Of a DNA stretch of 64,000 nt, positions 14,224 to 26,944 are shown piece after piece. Under the pieces are notes generated by a model. The model searched no databases. It was not told where the DNA came from and saw only the letters and a list, made by a program, of their open reading frames with translations. The stretch spans positions 27,999,643-28,063,642 of the forward strand of contig CM067519.1 in NCBI GenBank assembly GCA_034509495.1. The letters run 5' to 3'. Numbering within the stretch: position 1 is the first letter of the stretch; the number at the start of each line of letters is the position of its first letter. This DNA is from Acestrorhynchus altus. Taxonomy: Eukaryota; Chordata; Actinopteri; Characiformes; Acestrorhynchidae. Made by a program: the position numbers and the translations under genes.

Positions 14224-14500
14224 GATTGATGGGGTTTAGTGGTGATTGATGGGGTGTAGTGGTGATTGATGGGGTGTAGTGGTGATTGATGGGGTGTAGT
14301 GGTGATGGGGTGTAATGGTGATTGATGGGGTGTAATGGTGATTGATGGGGTTTAGTGGTGATTGATGGGGTGTAATGGTGATTGATGGGGTGTAATGGTG
14401 ATTGATGGGGTGTAGTGGTGATTGATGGGGTGTAATGGTGATTGATGGGGTGTAGTGGTGATTGATGGGGTTTAGTGGTGATTGATGGGGTTTAGTGGGG
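14224..14500. repeat. 20-bp minisatellite GGTGATTGATGGGGTGTAGT
   Basis: About 14 near-identical copies of a 20-bp unit, with GTAGT/GTAAT/TTAGT variants. One copy lacks six bases. The minus-strand frame rich in NPINHH residues is an artefact of the repeat. Confidence 0.97.
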
Positions 14501-15017
14501 GTTTGTCCCATGATCTTGTTGTTGTTTATCGACTGTTGGCAGATTGCTGACCGATTACCACTTTCAATTGATTACTGACTGATTATCGAATGATTATCGA
14601 CTGATTACTGACTGATTACTGACTGATTATCGACTGATTTAAATGACATTTTTCAGTTGTTATTAAACCTGTGTTTTATTTCATAAATTTTTGTTGAAAC
14701 ATCTACGACGTGTTAATTATTGAATAATATCTACATGATAATATTTTATAATACATTGAATAAATAATAATTAGTTACAGAAAACCAGACCCATCTTGGT
14801 GGATGATCTGCTCGGCTGCACGAAAGCGTCTCAGATTCTGGAGTTAAACATTCTTGTGTTTTATGTTTTCGTTTTTAATAAGTTTTAATTCAATCATTTA
14901 AAAATGATAATTGTTCAGGTCAAATAAACACTCCAGTGACCCCGACTGGAAGACTGACCGGTGTACTGTGTCGCAGGACAGGGTGCCGAGGGAGGAGGGA
15001 GTGGTCCTCATTGGATC

Positions 15018-15982
15018 ATGATCGAACCCCCCGAGCCTTATGAACCGGTTCAACACCACTGGTTCTACAACCAGAAGACGGAGGGCAGGGACTGCTGGCA
15101 GCCCTTCAGCCATGAGGACTCTGAGAGGCTGGAGGAGGCCTACGTTCGCGGTCTGTGGGACTTTTATTTTTACAGTCGTTAATATATTTAATATTTAATC
15201 AGAGACAGTATTTAATATTGTAAACTGTAAACGGTACCGTGTTCAAGTGAATCGGACAGTTATTGATCAGATATCAGACCCAAACCTGTCCAGTCCACCA
15301 GTGACCAAACATACAAACATGACTGAACACCGTTTCTGTACGCTGTAATAAGGAGTTGAGTGTGTTGCTCTCGGGGCACTTCAGTCACGTCCTGCCAGTT
15401 CAGGGAATCAAACGGGCATTGCTGCGATTTTCCTGCAACGTCCCCTTGAGAATGAGGACAAAGTAGGACACGGTTATTTCTACTGAACTAAAAAGCTTAC
15501 ATACTCACAAACATATTCAGGTCATTGAGGGGCGGAGCCACATTATTATAGCTCAGTCTTTGTTGTCATGTTGCCTAGCAACAGCGTGCACTGATAACAG
15601 ACTCCCTCGATTCAAGGTTCAGGAGTTTATTGTCTGCAGTAGAGCTGTACAACCACATTCCTACTTTGTGTCTCAACACTCGAGCTGTTAGACATGAAAC
15701 ACAAAAGTACAACAACGACACACTCGGTTCACTCCGTCAGTGTGGTGGAGTTTTGGAAATAGATACATATTATTATGTCTTTTATTTGTCATTAGTTTTA
15801 TTTTATTATATATTTTATGTATTTCTTTCTTTTTATTGTTTGCCGATGTTTTATAAAAGCCATACACCATTTAAAAACGTTGTACTACGATTGTTTTCAC
15901 GTTGTGCAGTAACAGGTTTAACATCTGTACCGTACTTAATATTTCATTATTGAAAAAACCCTGAATGGATTGAAACACTCAC

Positions 15983-16050
<68 letters not shown>

Positions 16051-19000
16051 ACAGTGGGTGACAGTGAAGGAGAAGTGGTGGTAGCTACAGAAGGCCGGCG
16101 GTATGACGTGTGTGTGAAGGAGAGGCGCCGCTATGCCGTGTATTGGGATCAGACGTCGTCGGAAGTGCGCCGATGCTCCTGGTTCCACAAAGGCAGCAAA
16201 GACATGAGCTACACTCCCCACAGCGAGGACATCAGCATCCTGCTGGAGGTCAGCCGCACTGACCTCACTGCCCCACCCCTGACCTGCAGCTCCACCCCTG
16301 ACCTGCAGCTGTGAATCTCTGACCTCCAAGGAATTCAGTCTGATTACAGTTAAACCTCAGATCAGCCACACAGAGACATACTGCAGAACTAGCCACTCCC
16401 TCTAACTGGACAGTAAACAACTCTGCTTACATATACAACGTATACACACTGCATGGACAAAAGTATTGAGACACCTGCTCTTCCACCTTTTCCTAAGAAA
16501 TCAAGGGCAACAAGAGCATTAGTGAGGTCAAGCAGTGCAGTCCAGCAGTGACACTGAGGGGCTTAAACACTCCAGCAGCACTGCTGCGTCTGATAGAGTG
16601 GACAGTGAGTGGACACAGTGTTTAAACACTCCAGCAGCACTGCTGTGTCTGATCCACTCGTACCAGCAACACACACTAACACACCACCACCATGTCAGTG
16701 TGACTGCAGTGCTGAGAATGACCCACCACCCACATCATATCTGCTCTGTGGTGGTCCTGTGGGGTCCTGATCATTGAAGATCAGGGTGAAAGGAGGAGAA
16801 TAAAGTCTGCAGAGAAACAGATGAACTACAGTCTGAATTATAGAACCACAAAGAGCTCCTGTGTGATCAGAGGAGCTGATAGAGTGGACAGAGAGAGGAG
16901 AAAGGAGGACATTAGGTCTGATTAGGTATCATGTCTGTATTGTTCCAAATGGTTCCAAAATGGTTCCACGATTATAACGATTCAGTGGTTTTTATTTAAA
17001 GTGATGATGTAATCAGTTGTAGTTCTACACTTGATGCTGACTGATGTAAAGTTGTCTTTGTCAGTGTGACAGTGTTCAGTATTGTCCTCATTATACAGGA
17101 CGCCTACATGATCTCTGTGACTCTGGACGAATGGAAGAGGAGTCTGGAGCTGCCCACAGGAGAAACGGTCATCCTCCACAACCCGAAGGTACGGTTACAA
17201 CTTTAACTCCTCGGCATTAAAGCTGCAGCAGCCGGAGCCGTGCTGGAGCCACACTCTGAGTTCTTTAACAGTGGCAGTTCTAAGTAGAACCATAAGAAAT
17301 CAAAGAACCATTTGCATGCTTACAGTCCTGTCTACTGGCTGAGACTAAGCATTTACACGCAGACCGTCCCTGATCCCTGATCCCTTTTTCAGCTGATGAC
17401 CCAGCACCCAAACTTCTTCAAGGATTTCCCTCCATCCCCCGGGGAACGCACACAGCCCAGAACCCTGAAGAGAGGAACCGAGAACATTGCAGTGGAAATC
17501 CCGCAGGGTGAGCGTCCGCCCGCAGATCACTCTCCTACAAATGAGCACTTTCACTAAACTTCATTTTTCTTACTGAACAGTTCAGCTGAACGCAGAGCAA
17601 GTTCACACACAACAACGTCCACCTTCGGTAGGGTTTACTGTACCAGACTGAGACAGTGTAACACCACACCTACAGTACACTTCTGTCCCACGCGTGTCCT
17701 AAACACCACACCTACAGTACACTTCTGACCACCTGTGTCCTAAACACCACACCTACAGTACACTTCTGTTCCACGTGTGTCCTAAACACCACACCTACAG
17801 TACACTTCTGTCCACCTGTGTCCTAAACACACCTACAGTACACTTCTGACCACCTGTGTGTGTGCGTGTGAGAAACTACCTCCACCATGTTTGGAGGCAG
17901 TAGTTTAGCCTGGTTATCTCTCACTGTGTTGCTGATCTGCTTCATAATGGTGCTGTATGACGCCACCCAGAGGAGATTCTAATATTACAGGGGTGAATTC
18001 TGGGACTTCTACACCCAAATCAGGGTGAACTACAGAGCAGAGCTAAACTGTGATGTTGACTTGTGTCTCCTGCAGGAGAGCCTGACACCGTGGATCATTT
18101 AGTGTTCATGGTGCATGGCATAGGGCCGGCGTGTGACCTGCGTCTGAGAGGCATCGTCCAGTGTGGTGAGATCAAACGTCCTTCATTCAGCACAGTCCAA
18201 ACTGGCCTGAGCTGCTCTCTTATTAATCAATCAATCCATTCATCAGTCAGACTCCTTTTACTTCAACTCAGAGTACGTTATGAGTACGTTATGAGTACGT
18301 TATGAGTACGTTATGAGTACGTTATGAGCTGATCATTGGGTAATGATCACACAGGAGCTCTTTGTGGTTCTGTAATTCAGACTGTAGTTCATCTGTTTCT
18401 CTGCAGACTTTATTCTCCTCCTTTCACCCTGATCTTCAATGATCAGGACCCCACAGGACCACCACAGAGCAGATATGATGTGGGTGGTGGGTCATTGTCA
18501 GCACTGCGTGTCCACTGTGTCCACTCACTGTCCACTCACAGGACGCTGCTCACAGGACGCTGTCGGCTGGACGTTTCTGGTCGGTGGACTGTTCTCGGTC
18601 CAGCAGTGACACTGAGGGGTTTAAACTCTCCAGCAGCACTGCTGTGTCTGATCCACTCGCACCATCAACACACACTAACACACCACCACCATGTGAGTGT
18701 GACTGCAGTGCTGAGAATGACCCACCACCCACATCATATCTGCTCTGTGGTGGTCCTGTGGGGTCCTGATCATTGAAGATCAGGGTGAAAGGAGGAGAAT
18801 AAAGTATCAGAGAAACAGATGATCTACAGTCTGAATTATAGAACCACAAAGATCTCCTGTGTGATCAGAGGAGCTGATGAAGGTGAGGTGTCCACACAGG
18901 CTGGTATTCAGTAATGTTAAGAGGTTCTTATCTTTTATTTCTTTCTGTTAGTGAACGAGTTCCGCAGTGCCTCTCTGACTCTCATCAGCAGCCATTTCAG

Positions 19001-19235
19001 CCCCACCGAGGACCACCGCTCCATCGGCAGGGTGGAGTTTCTGCCCGTCAACTGGCACAAAGTCCTGCACGGAGAAAGCACAGGAGTGGACAGGTCCATT
19101 AACCTGACCTCAGTATTTACACGGTTTATACACCACTGAACACCTGAGAGTCTGTGCTGCTCTACACTCACTGTCCATTTTATTGGAAACATCTGACTGC
19201 ATTCATTAGAAGGGGTGTCCGCAAACCTTTGGACA

Positions 19236-19305
<70 letters not shown>

Positions 19306-22300
19306 CCTTATCTAGTACACCAGAACCCACTAGTGAAAGGAGTAATTGCCTGGTCAGGTGTGTTGGAGCAGCCTTCTGCGTTAGGTGTTGGAGCACGAGT
19401 GCTGGGTTCTCCTGCCAGTGTTGTCCAGATGAGGACTGAGGAGCTCCCTTCAGTGGGACTCAGTGTCAAAGCTTTAACATATAATTAGACGTTCTGAACA
19501 TTCATCATAACCATGTGAAGGAGAGATGTTTTTTAAAGTGTGCTCATAACCCACAGTCCACGTTTAGAGAGTCCAGAACGGAACACCGTCTCTTTGTTAA
19601 ACAGGGATATCGAGCGGATCACGCTGCCCAGCATCAGCCGCCTGAGACAGTTCAGCAACGACACGGTGTTGGACCTGTTCTTCTACAACAGCCCCACCTA
19701 CTGCCAGACCATAGTCGACACCGTGGCCTCTGAGATCAATCGCCTGCACAGCCTCTTCCTGCTCAGACACCCAAACTTCTCCGGAGCTGTGTCAGTGGCT
19801 GGACACAGCCTGGGTCAGTAACCCTGTTCTCAACTTTCATAAGATTTCATTATTGGGGCTCCTCAGTGGCACAGCTGTCTAAGTGCTGGCTGTCATCAGG
19901 ACCCCTGGTGAGGCCACAGTCATCCGTAAGGGATCAAGAGTCCTAGAGAGCATAACTGTCCTCTCTGTCTCCATCACTCAGTTATCAGCAATTTGACAGG
20001 TTTTGGTGGAACCTTTTCCTGTATCTCAGAGGAAGACAGTACTAGACACTGACTGGACAAAAGTGACGTCCGAAACAGCAAGTCCTAAAAGACATGTATG
20101 ATTATTTTTCTTGCAGGCTCACTGATCCTGTTTGACCTCCTGACCAATCAGAAGGCAGCTTCCGAGAGCTCAGAACCCGAAGAGGTTTGTCACAGGTTGT
20201 CCACGTCAGATTTAGAGAACATCTGCAGATGTTATCCATAAACATATGCCACAAACATCTGTGGTGACTTAATCGTGGTTATTTTTAATGGTGAGATGGT
20301 GCTACGTGAGGTCTGCTCTATTGCAGAAATTGCATGATTACTATGGAGGTCTAGAACATAAATTAGGGGAACCGTTCTCAAAGGATTTGTCATATTTGTC
20401 CAGGTCACAGAGCACACTGAAGACTTGAGCTCTTCCCCAGAGCTGACTTTCGATTCTGTAGAGAGTCTGGAGGAGGCACTGAAGAGCAGAGGCCTGGAGG
20501 AACATCTGAGAACGCTGCAGAGAGAGCAAGTGGACATGGAGGCTCTGGTGAGGCTTCAGTTTAACTTATGTATCCAAAGTTGATGGACCAGTACCTGCGA
20601 ATGAGACTCATAATGGACTCATGCTTTAGTGACTGAACACTCGAGAGTCCAGAGAGTCAAAACTGTACTGGACTTGGACCAGTTGCACCCACACTTTTGA
20701 GATTCGAGCTCAGAGACGTGAGACATTTATGTCCGAAAACCCAACCTTCACTCTACAGGTGTTCACTTACAGACTGTACTTCATTAGTTACAGCGTCCTG
20801 TGAGCACTGATGAAGGACCAGAGGACGACCAACACAAACTGTGCAGAAACAGATGAGCTTCTGTCTCTGACTTTACATCTACAAGGTGGAGACACTCGGT
20901 AGGAGTGTCTGATAGAGTGGACAGTGAGTGGACACAGTGTTTAAACACTCCAGCAGCACTGCTGTGTCTGATCCACTCGTACCAGCAACACACACTAACA
21001 CACCACCACCATGTCAGTGTGACTGCAGTGCTGAGAATGACCCACCACCCACATCATAGCTGCTCTGTGGTGGTCCTGTGGGGTCCTGATCATTGAAGAT
21101 CAGGGTGAAAGGAGGAGAATAAAGTCTGCAGAGAAACAGATGAACTACAGTCTGAATTATAGAACCACAAAGAGCTCCTGTGTGATCAGAGGAGCTGATA
21201 GAGTGGACAGTGAGAGGAGAAAGGAGGAGGTCATGATGTTATGGTGGATTGGTGTATGAATGTTCCTGAGAGTGCTGCCCTGTTCCTCACACTGACCTGT
21301 CCGTCTCTCTGTGGTCCAGTTGCTGTGCTCTGAGAGTGATCTGAAAGAGCTGGGAATCCCGCTGGGACCCCGCAAGAAGATCCTGCACTGTGTGAAGAAA
21401 CTGAAGGTAAGGCTTGAATCTGGACGCAGTTTGAGCTGAGAGGGCCAAGCAGAGCAGGAAACACCGAGACATCATCTGAGACTCAGCGGTGCTGTGAGCT
21501 GATTGGCTGTAAGCTGAGGCTGATGGTCCTCTATTGTTCTAGCGTTCCTCGTCTTCCGCTACAAAACAAAGAAAGATAAGTGATAATAAATCTAGTTCAC
21601 AGACGTGTCTCTGTCTCCGAACGAGGCTTCTGTAGGAAGATTATTAAATACCTGAACATTTTCTACTTCTTTTCTTACCTGTTATAAGTGTTTTATTATA
21701 TAGACTATAGGTTTTAAAAATAAAACAAGTAAAACATGTAAATCTTAAATAATGTTGTTATAATGTTATATTATTATATTATTATAATGTAATATTGACT
21801 AATTCATGTTTTTGTTCAGGCAGCTATTAAAAGATTGGTGACATTGCATGCTTACGGTGGTAGTAACGTCAAGCTCCTGCAGGTGGCACTGCACCAGGAT
21901 GATGAGGCTATACGTACCTGGGTGTCCCTTCACTGGGGGGGACAATTTGCTGGATATTGGTGGCGACACGTCACCTCCGTCCATGCTGAAACTACACCCT
22001 TGCCCACACTAGCAATAAAATAACATTCCCTAACCGTCTTCCTCCCCTGCCAATCCAGAGCCTGGCTCCAGCAGCCCAAACCGGAAGACATTCCCAGAAT
22101 TCCTCCAAACTTCAGAGGCTGATCCAAGAGGGCCCTCCCACCACCAGTGCTGTGGACTACCAGCACTTTGACGTTGGCATTGGACAGGTAAGAAATCTCC
22201 TGCTGGAGCTGCTTCACCTTTAAAAACTAATCTCCAAGTGTAGCTTTGTGACATCACATCCATTCCGCCTACAGCAGTTTAGCCCCACCCTGCACGAGGA

Positions 22301-24735
22301 GACAACCAATCATAGCTGAGATATAACGGCACAGTAACAAGTCTAGCCTTTTTCACTGTACAGTTTCGCTGTTCTTCCTGTTACAGTCAGTCAAACGTCA
22401 CCGTGATTCTGAAGCTGAATCTGAGAAAAGCTTTAAGAAAAGTTAGGAAACTGGTTGTTTCAGCGCTCGGTTTGTCCTGCTTCGTCCTACAGGTGTCGAT
22501 CGATTACCCCCAGCTGGCCTTCCACCCCCAGACCTTCTTCGCGTTTGGATCACCCATAGGAATGTTCCTGACAGTCAGAGGGCTGAAGAGAATTGACCCA
22601 AACTACAGTTTTCCCACCTGCAAGAGCTTCTACAACATCTTCCATCCTGTAAGAGGCTCCACACAGCAGAACTGTGTACATCAATGATCACAGACTGTAG
22701 TTCATCTGTTTCTCTGCAGACTTTATTCTCCTCCTTTCACCCTGATCTTCAATGATCAGGACCCCACAGGACCACCACAGAGCAGCTGTTATGTGGGTGG
22801 GGGGTCATTCTCAGCACTGCAGTCACACTGACATGGTGGTGGTGTGTTAGTGTGTGTTGCTGGTACGAGTGGATCAGACACAGCAGTGCTGCTGGAGTGT
22901 TTGAACCCTTCAGTGTCACTGCTGGACCGAGAACAGTCCACCGCCCAGAAATGTCCAGCCGACAGCGTCCTGTGAGCAGCGTCCTGTGGGCACCGATGAA
23001 GGACCAGAGGACGACCAACACAAACTGTGCAGAAACAGACGAGCTTCTGTCTCTGACTTTACATCTACAAGGTGGAGACACTCGGTAGGAGTGTCTGATA
23101 GAGTGGACAGTGAGTGGACACAGTGTTTAAACACTCCAGCAGCACTGCTGTGTCTGATCCACTCGTACCAGAACACACACTAACACACCACCACCATGTC
23201 AGTGTCATTGGTACCATTTACGTTGTTGTATTAGTTATGTTGTATGTTCTGTATTTTGAATTAGTTTTAACCGTTAATGCATTAACTATGAAAAGCCTTT
23301 GGAAAAGTATGTGATTATCCATCCTGTGCTCCTGCTCAGTTCGACCCGGTGGCGTATCGGATAGAACCCATGATCCTGCCTCCAGACATGGATGTCCCGC
23401 CCATGCTGATGCCCCACCACAAAGGGCGGAAGAGGATGCACCTGGGTAAGTGTGAAAATGCACCTAAAGATTCACCTGAATTTAACCCGTAATTACAGCG
23501 TAATTATGATTCATGATCATAACGCGAGTCAGTGCTGCGGTCCGAGAGTGTCTAACGGAGGGCTGTGTGTTCTGGAGCAGAGCTGAAGGAAGGTCTAACT
23601 CGAGTGGGTTCGGATCTGCTCGGCTCGTTACGGACTGTGTGGCAAAGTTTCTCTCAGCTGCCTGCTCCGGCGCTGGCTGAAGGGGGCGCTACAGTTTCAG
23701 AAGCTCCGATGACTGACGATCTAGAGAGTGAGTGAATGTCACAAGCACCACAAATACTCAGCTGTGAGGATTTGATTGCATACAGCGACAGGAGCATTTG
23801 TTTCAGGTTGGATGATCACCACCCCACGTCATCTCCAACTCAACTCAAAAGTACTGGATGGAGCTCGATCATTCCAGAGAACACCAGAGAGTACTGCTCT
23901 ACAGAGTCGAGACAAGCTATGTGTGCATTTGCACATCTGTGTCAGCAATGTGTGCAGCTTAAAGTAGCTGAATGCATTCACTAGAAGGGGTGTCCACAAA
24001 CTGTTGGACATGTTGTATCGGATACGGGATCAGGATTGCTGTGTCTCTGTCTCTGTATATCTGACCTGTCTCTGTTCTCTCAGCGTCTCTGATGGAGAAC
24101 GAGGAGAGAAAGGAGGTGAAGGTGGGGAAACTGAATGGCGGCCGGCGAATTGATTACGTCCTTCAGGAGACCCCGATTGAGAGCTTTAACGAGTATCTGT
24201 TTGCCATCCAGAGTCACCTGTGCTACTGGTAAGAGGCCACGCCCACCATGCATAAACATGAACTAATCAGATGATTGTCGCTGTGCTGTTATATCGTGAT
24301 GTTAACTGCAGACACCTGAATCTGCACTGTTAAAGGAGCAGCAGAGCAAATAATCAGACCAATGATATTATAAAATATATACAATAATATTATTATAACT
24401 CTGATCACAGATTCAGCTGATCAGACAAGACATGTTTGGTATCTGACATGAGCTTCTTTAGTGTACAGCAGGAGCTGCCAGACTAACACTGCTAACAAAC
24501 ACTGGCCCTACTCATCTGTAGCCACGCCCCCAAAGCATCTTCAGCCCCATATAGCTGGTATTAAAGATCAGTAACAGTGTAGTTACTGAAACTGTATCAG
24601 AAACACCGTCCGGTAGCCGGTATTAAGTTACTGAAAGTGTCTTTATTGTTTGTCTGCAGGGAGTCGGAGGACACGGCTCTGCTGATTCTGAAGGAGATCT
24701 ACAGGGATGGTCCACCGAAATCATCTGAGCAGTAA
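15018..24735 (+). CDS. ddhd2: DDHD2 intracellular phospholipase (WWE, lipase, SAM, DDHD), sixteen exons, intact
   Basis: DDHD2 is a cytosolic serine hydrolase acting on phospholipids, diacyl- and triacylglycerol, at the ER-Golgi and on neuronal lipid droplets; human loss causes spastic paraplegia SPG54. Exons: 15018-15150, 16055-16248, 17099-17188, 17393-17507, 18076-18165, 18952-19093, 19605-19813, 20117-20184, 20404-20547, 21320-21406, 22059-22187, 22493-22648, 23340-23445, 23581-23727, 24084-24228, 24660-24735. All are GT/AG with matching phases, giving about 676 residues from the ATG at 15018 (human about 711). WWE: HHWFYNQ to RRCSWFHKG. Lipase: HLVFMVHGIGPACD; nucleophile motif GHSLG with Ser codon 19807-19809, split by an intron in its last Gly. 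SAM: exons at 20404 and 21320 (LKELGIPLGPRKKIL). DDHD: FFAFGSPIGMFLTVRG, FDPVAYRIEP, PHHKGRKRMH, RRIDYVLQE. The first exon is open upstream to an acceptor near 14977, so the true start may be further 5'. Confidence 0.97.
15355..15425 (-). mobile_element. SINE-like fragment
   Basis: The reverse complement reads GATTCCCTGAACTGGCAGGA followed by TGAAGTGC, nearly identical to 29298-29340 in the tRNA-derived-looking repeat there. It sits in the first ddhd2 intron. Confidence 0.6.
15984..16048. repeat. (GT)n microsatellite at a ddhd2 3' splice site
   Basis: About 32 GT units ending six bases before the AG at 16053-16054 that opens the second WWE exon. It takes the place of the polypyrimidine tract. 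Confidence 0.97.
16540..16912. mobile_element. Fold-back element copy in ddhd2 intron 2
   Basis: Fragments of the centre (CAGCAGTGACACTGAGGGG, GATAGAGTGGACAGTGAGTG) and one complete arm to GAGCTCCTGTGTGATCAGAG. A fragment of repeat B (ACAAAAGTATTGAGACACCT) abuts it at 16455-16540. Confidence 0.88.
17640..17862. repeat. 41-bp minisatellite in ddhd2 intron 4
   Basis: CCTAAACACCACACCTACAG recurs at 17698, 17739 and 17781, a 41-42-bp period. About five copies; the last has lost about ten bases. Confidence 0.93.
18271..18328. repeat. 11-bp tandem repeat GAGTACGTTAT
   Basis: Five perfect copies of GAGTACGTTAT, immediately left of a fold-back element, in a ddhd2 intron. Confidence 0.96.
18340..18870. 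mobile_element. Palindromic fold-back element, both arms present (reference copy)
   Basis: Left arm begins CACACAGGAGCTCTTTGTGG and runs through TCATCTGTTTCTCTGCAGAC, ATCTTCAATGATCAGGACCC and GATATGATGTGGGTGGTGGG. The right arm is its reverse complement, ending AGAGCTCCTGTGTGATCAG. The centre holds GGACGCTGTCGGCTGGACG and GGTGGACTGTTCTCGG. Fuller copies elsewhere add outer ends CAGCCATAACATTATGACCA and its complement. No coding capacity is seen, so it is a non-autonomous MITE-like element. In this copy the left half of the palindrome is shortened. Confidence 0.9.
19239..19301. repeat. (GT)n microsatellite
   Basis: About 31 GT units in ddhd2 intron 6. A tail fragment of repeat B (TTAGAAGGGGTGTCCGCAAA) lies just before it at about 19190-19240. 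Confidence 0.96.
19855..19935 (+). mobile_element. Possible SINE fragment
   Basis: Starts GGGGCTCCTCAGTGGCACAG, continues CTAAGTGCTGGCTGTCATCAGG and ends near GTCATCCGTAAGGG. The leading words resemble the box-A half of fish tRNA-derived repeats. Not confirmed by a second copy in this window. Confidence 0.35.
20763..21258. mobile_element. Fold-back element copy in ddhd2 intron 9
   Basis: Centre plus one complete arm (AACACTCCAGCAGCACTGCT to GAGCTCCTGTGTGATCAGAG) and the outer end GTCATGATGTTATGGTGGAT. It ends about 60 bp before the acceptor of the exon at 21320. Confidence 0.9.
22683..23210. mobile_element. Fold-back element copy in ddhd2 intron 12
   Basis: Left arm from GATCACAGACTGTAGTTCAT, complete centre, and the inner part of the right arm up to ACCACCATGTCAGTGTCATT, where homology stops. 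Confidence 0.9.
23790..24012. mobile_element. Dispersed repeat B in ddhd2 intron 14
   Basis: Reads GGATTTGATTGCATACAGCG nearby, then GGTTGGATGATCACCACCCC, ATTCCAGAGAACACCAGAGA, TGCACATCTGTGTCAGCAAT and CTAGAAGGGGTGTCCACAAA. The outer left end is missing. Confidence 0.8.
24561..24640. repeat. Single copy of the 62-bp repeat found in tandem at 57982
   Basis: TTAAAGATCAGTAACAGTGT, AGTTACTGAAACTGTATCAG and GTCCGGTAGCCGGTATTAA match the triplicated unit at 57982-58160. It lies immediately upstream of the last ddhd2 exon. Confidence 0.92.
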
Positions 24736-26640
24736 AGGTTCCATCCCGGGACTGTTGTGTGTGTGTAATGAAGACGTATGGTGTTACACTGCCAAAACCA
24801 CGTGTGCTTGCTCCCTGTTCTTGGTTACGTATATAACCTCTGACCCCAGCAATATGCAGTCCCCAGTCCTCATGGTCCAGGTGTGATTTCCACTCCCCTA
24901 ACTGGGGAGAGACCAGCTGCACTAACTGGTTAAAGGAGTGCTCCAGCAATTTTCCAGCTAATCTCTGTTTTCTGAATCTGTAGCAAATGGCAGAGGTGGA
25001 CATTTCAGGTCCAGCAAGTCAAACCTCAGCCTTCAAGGTCATTATTAAGCTAAATGAACTCAAGGTGGCGTAAGAGCTGCGATTAATCTATATATAGATG
25101 TAGACCTGGATGGACCCGGATGGACCGGGATGGACCTGGATTGCCTGGGCCGCTCTGCTGCCCGACCCCACGGACAGTCATTTCCTACAGATGTCCCCTA
25201 GCATTCCCTACACAGTAGTCATGTGATCTCAGCTTATACCAGGTTCACATTACATGGAAGAGTCAGTCTAAGAGTGTGTAACCAGCTGTCTGTACTCACT
25301 GACCATACTCTCCAAATACACTCTATGGGCAAAAGTATTGGGACACCTCCTCTTTCACTTCTGCTTTCTCTTTCACCCCACGTCATCCCAGACGTTCTGC
25401 ATGGAGCTCCATCCTTCCAGAGAACACAGCTCAACGCTGGGGGTCTTTATACCCTCTAGTCCACACCTGCTATTAGACATGGAGACAATAGAGTCCTGTT
25501 TTAAACTGTGTGCATTTGTACATCTGTGTCTGAAGCAGCTGAATGCATTCATTAGAAGGGGTGTCCACAAACTTTTGGATGAACAGTGTACTTGGGATTC
25601 AGGATTAGACAGAAACATACCGAAGTATTGCTTTAATTGCTTGGCAGTGATCAGAAAAGCAGAACTGCATTTGGATCTGTGATCCAGGGTTGAGTACTTC
25701 AGGTTAATGCCAGGTTCAGGACCAGTGATCTGCTCCACGTCTTCTTCTCAGCCAGACTCTAAGGTCAGAGAAGAAACGTCTCCCTGCTCTGGCACACAGG
25801 ACTCGGCTCCCGAGAGGTGTAATTACCTGGCCAGGTGTGTTGGAGCAGCCTCTGCATTAGGTGGTGGAGCCTTGTGGTGTTGGGTTCTCCTGCCAGTGTT
25901 GTCCAGATGAGCTGAAGCATAAAGACCCCTCACTGTCTCTGCCCTGTGGTGTGGACCGACACTCGTTTGTGTGTGAACAGAATATTGATTGTGTTTGTAA
26001 TTTAACCATGATTATGAAGATCTCCTCTGTGGGTTTTATATTAAATATTTTATTCATCTGTGCACCGTGTCCTGTCTTCAACTCAACTGCAAGAGGCTGG
26101 TTTACAGTGACAGCTTCATTCTGGGAAGTGGAAGGTTGCAGGTTTGAGACCACTAATGGATCATGGTAGCTGCAGATGAGCCTGCGACCAGAGACTCATC
26201 AAACCTTATATTAACACTTATCAACGTGAGAAGATCCAACCATCTACAGTTTAGGACACAAAGGTACTTGACGTCCTCAGAGAAGGGAACGCCTGTAAGA
26301 GAGCCAAGCTGGTATTAAGAAATGGCACTTCAGGTGAACTGTGGAGGTGAAGATGGAGAACCAAGAAAGCCCTGAGAGAGAACTGCTCATATGCTGGTAA
26401 GACAGGCAAATCAATACCTTCTCATCACCACCAAGGACAAGCCTGAAAGAGCTGACGCTGAACTGCAGCTCTGCTCCAACAAGTCCAGGCTGTGTTCAAA
26501 TCAGAATAATAGCTCGTGTTTGAGAAGGTAGTGTTTAACGCAGAAGAGTCACAATTACTCCACTGTCCACAGTGTTATGATGCTCCTGTAGTACAATGTG
26601 AATGAAGTTACTCATTAGAATAAAAATTAATAGATAAATA
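24736..26640. other. Region 3' of ddhd2: repeat B copy and a SINE-like fragment
   Basis: Contains repeat B at about 25318-25595 (GGGCAAAAGTATTGGGACAC to AGGGGTGTCCACAAACTTTT) and a short piece at 26085-26175 with GGTTTGAGACC, which fits the tRNA box-B consensus. No second gene is seen. I found no convincing polyadenylation signal close to the ddhd2 stop. Confidence 0.6.
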
Positions 26641-26900
26641 AACATCAACTACAGATACAAACAGAATTAGAAAACATCAAAACCAATAAAGGTGAACATC
26701 TAAATAACATTAAACAACCTACAAAATAAATAAAGAACATGTTCAACTGACTAATTTAATAAAAATCACTTAATAAAAGAATTAATCAAACATAATATTA
26801 ATAGGTTTGTAGACTGAATCTAAAATCTAGACAAAATATTAAAATATAATAAAAACAGTATAATTTATCATTATTATAATTTTTATTATGATTTTTATGG

Positions 26901-26944
<44 letters not shown>

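Noticed and set aside
16535..18849. Open frames such as CLIHSYQQHTLTHHHHVSVTAVLRM that recur at several loci
   Set aside because: Identical translations recur because they lie in the arms of the fold-back element; both strands are open by symmetry.
21800..22020. Extra ddhd2 exon in the intron before 22059 (open, preceded by CAG)
   Set aside because: The flanking exons already join in frame and the residues match nothing in DDHD2.
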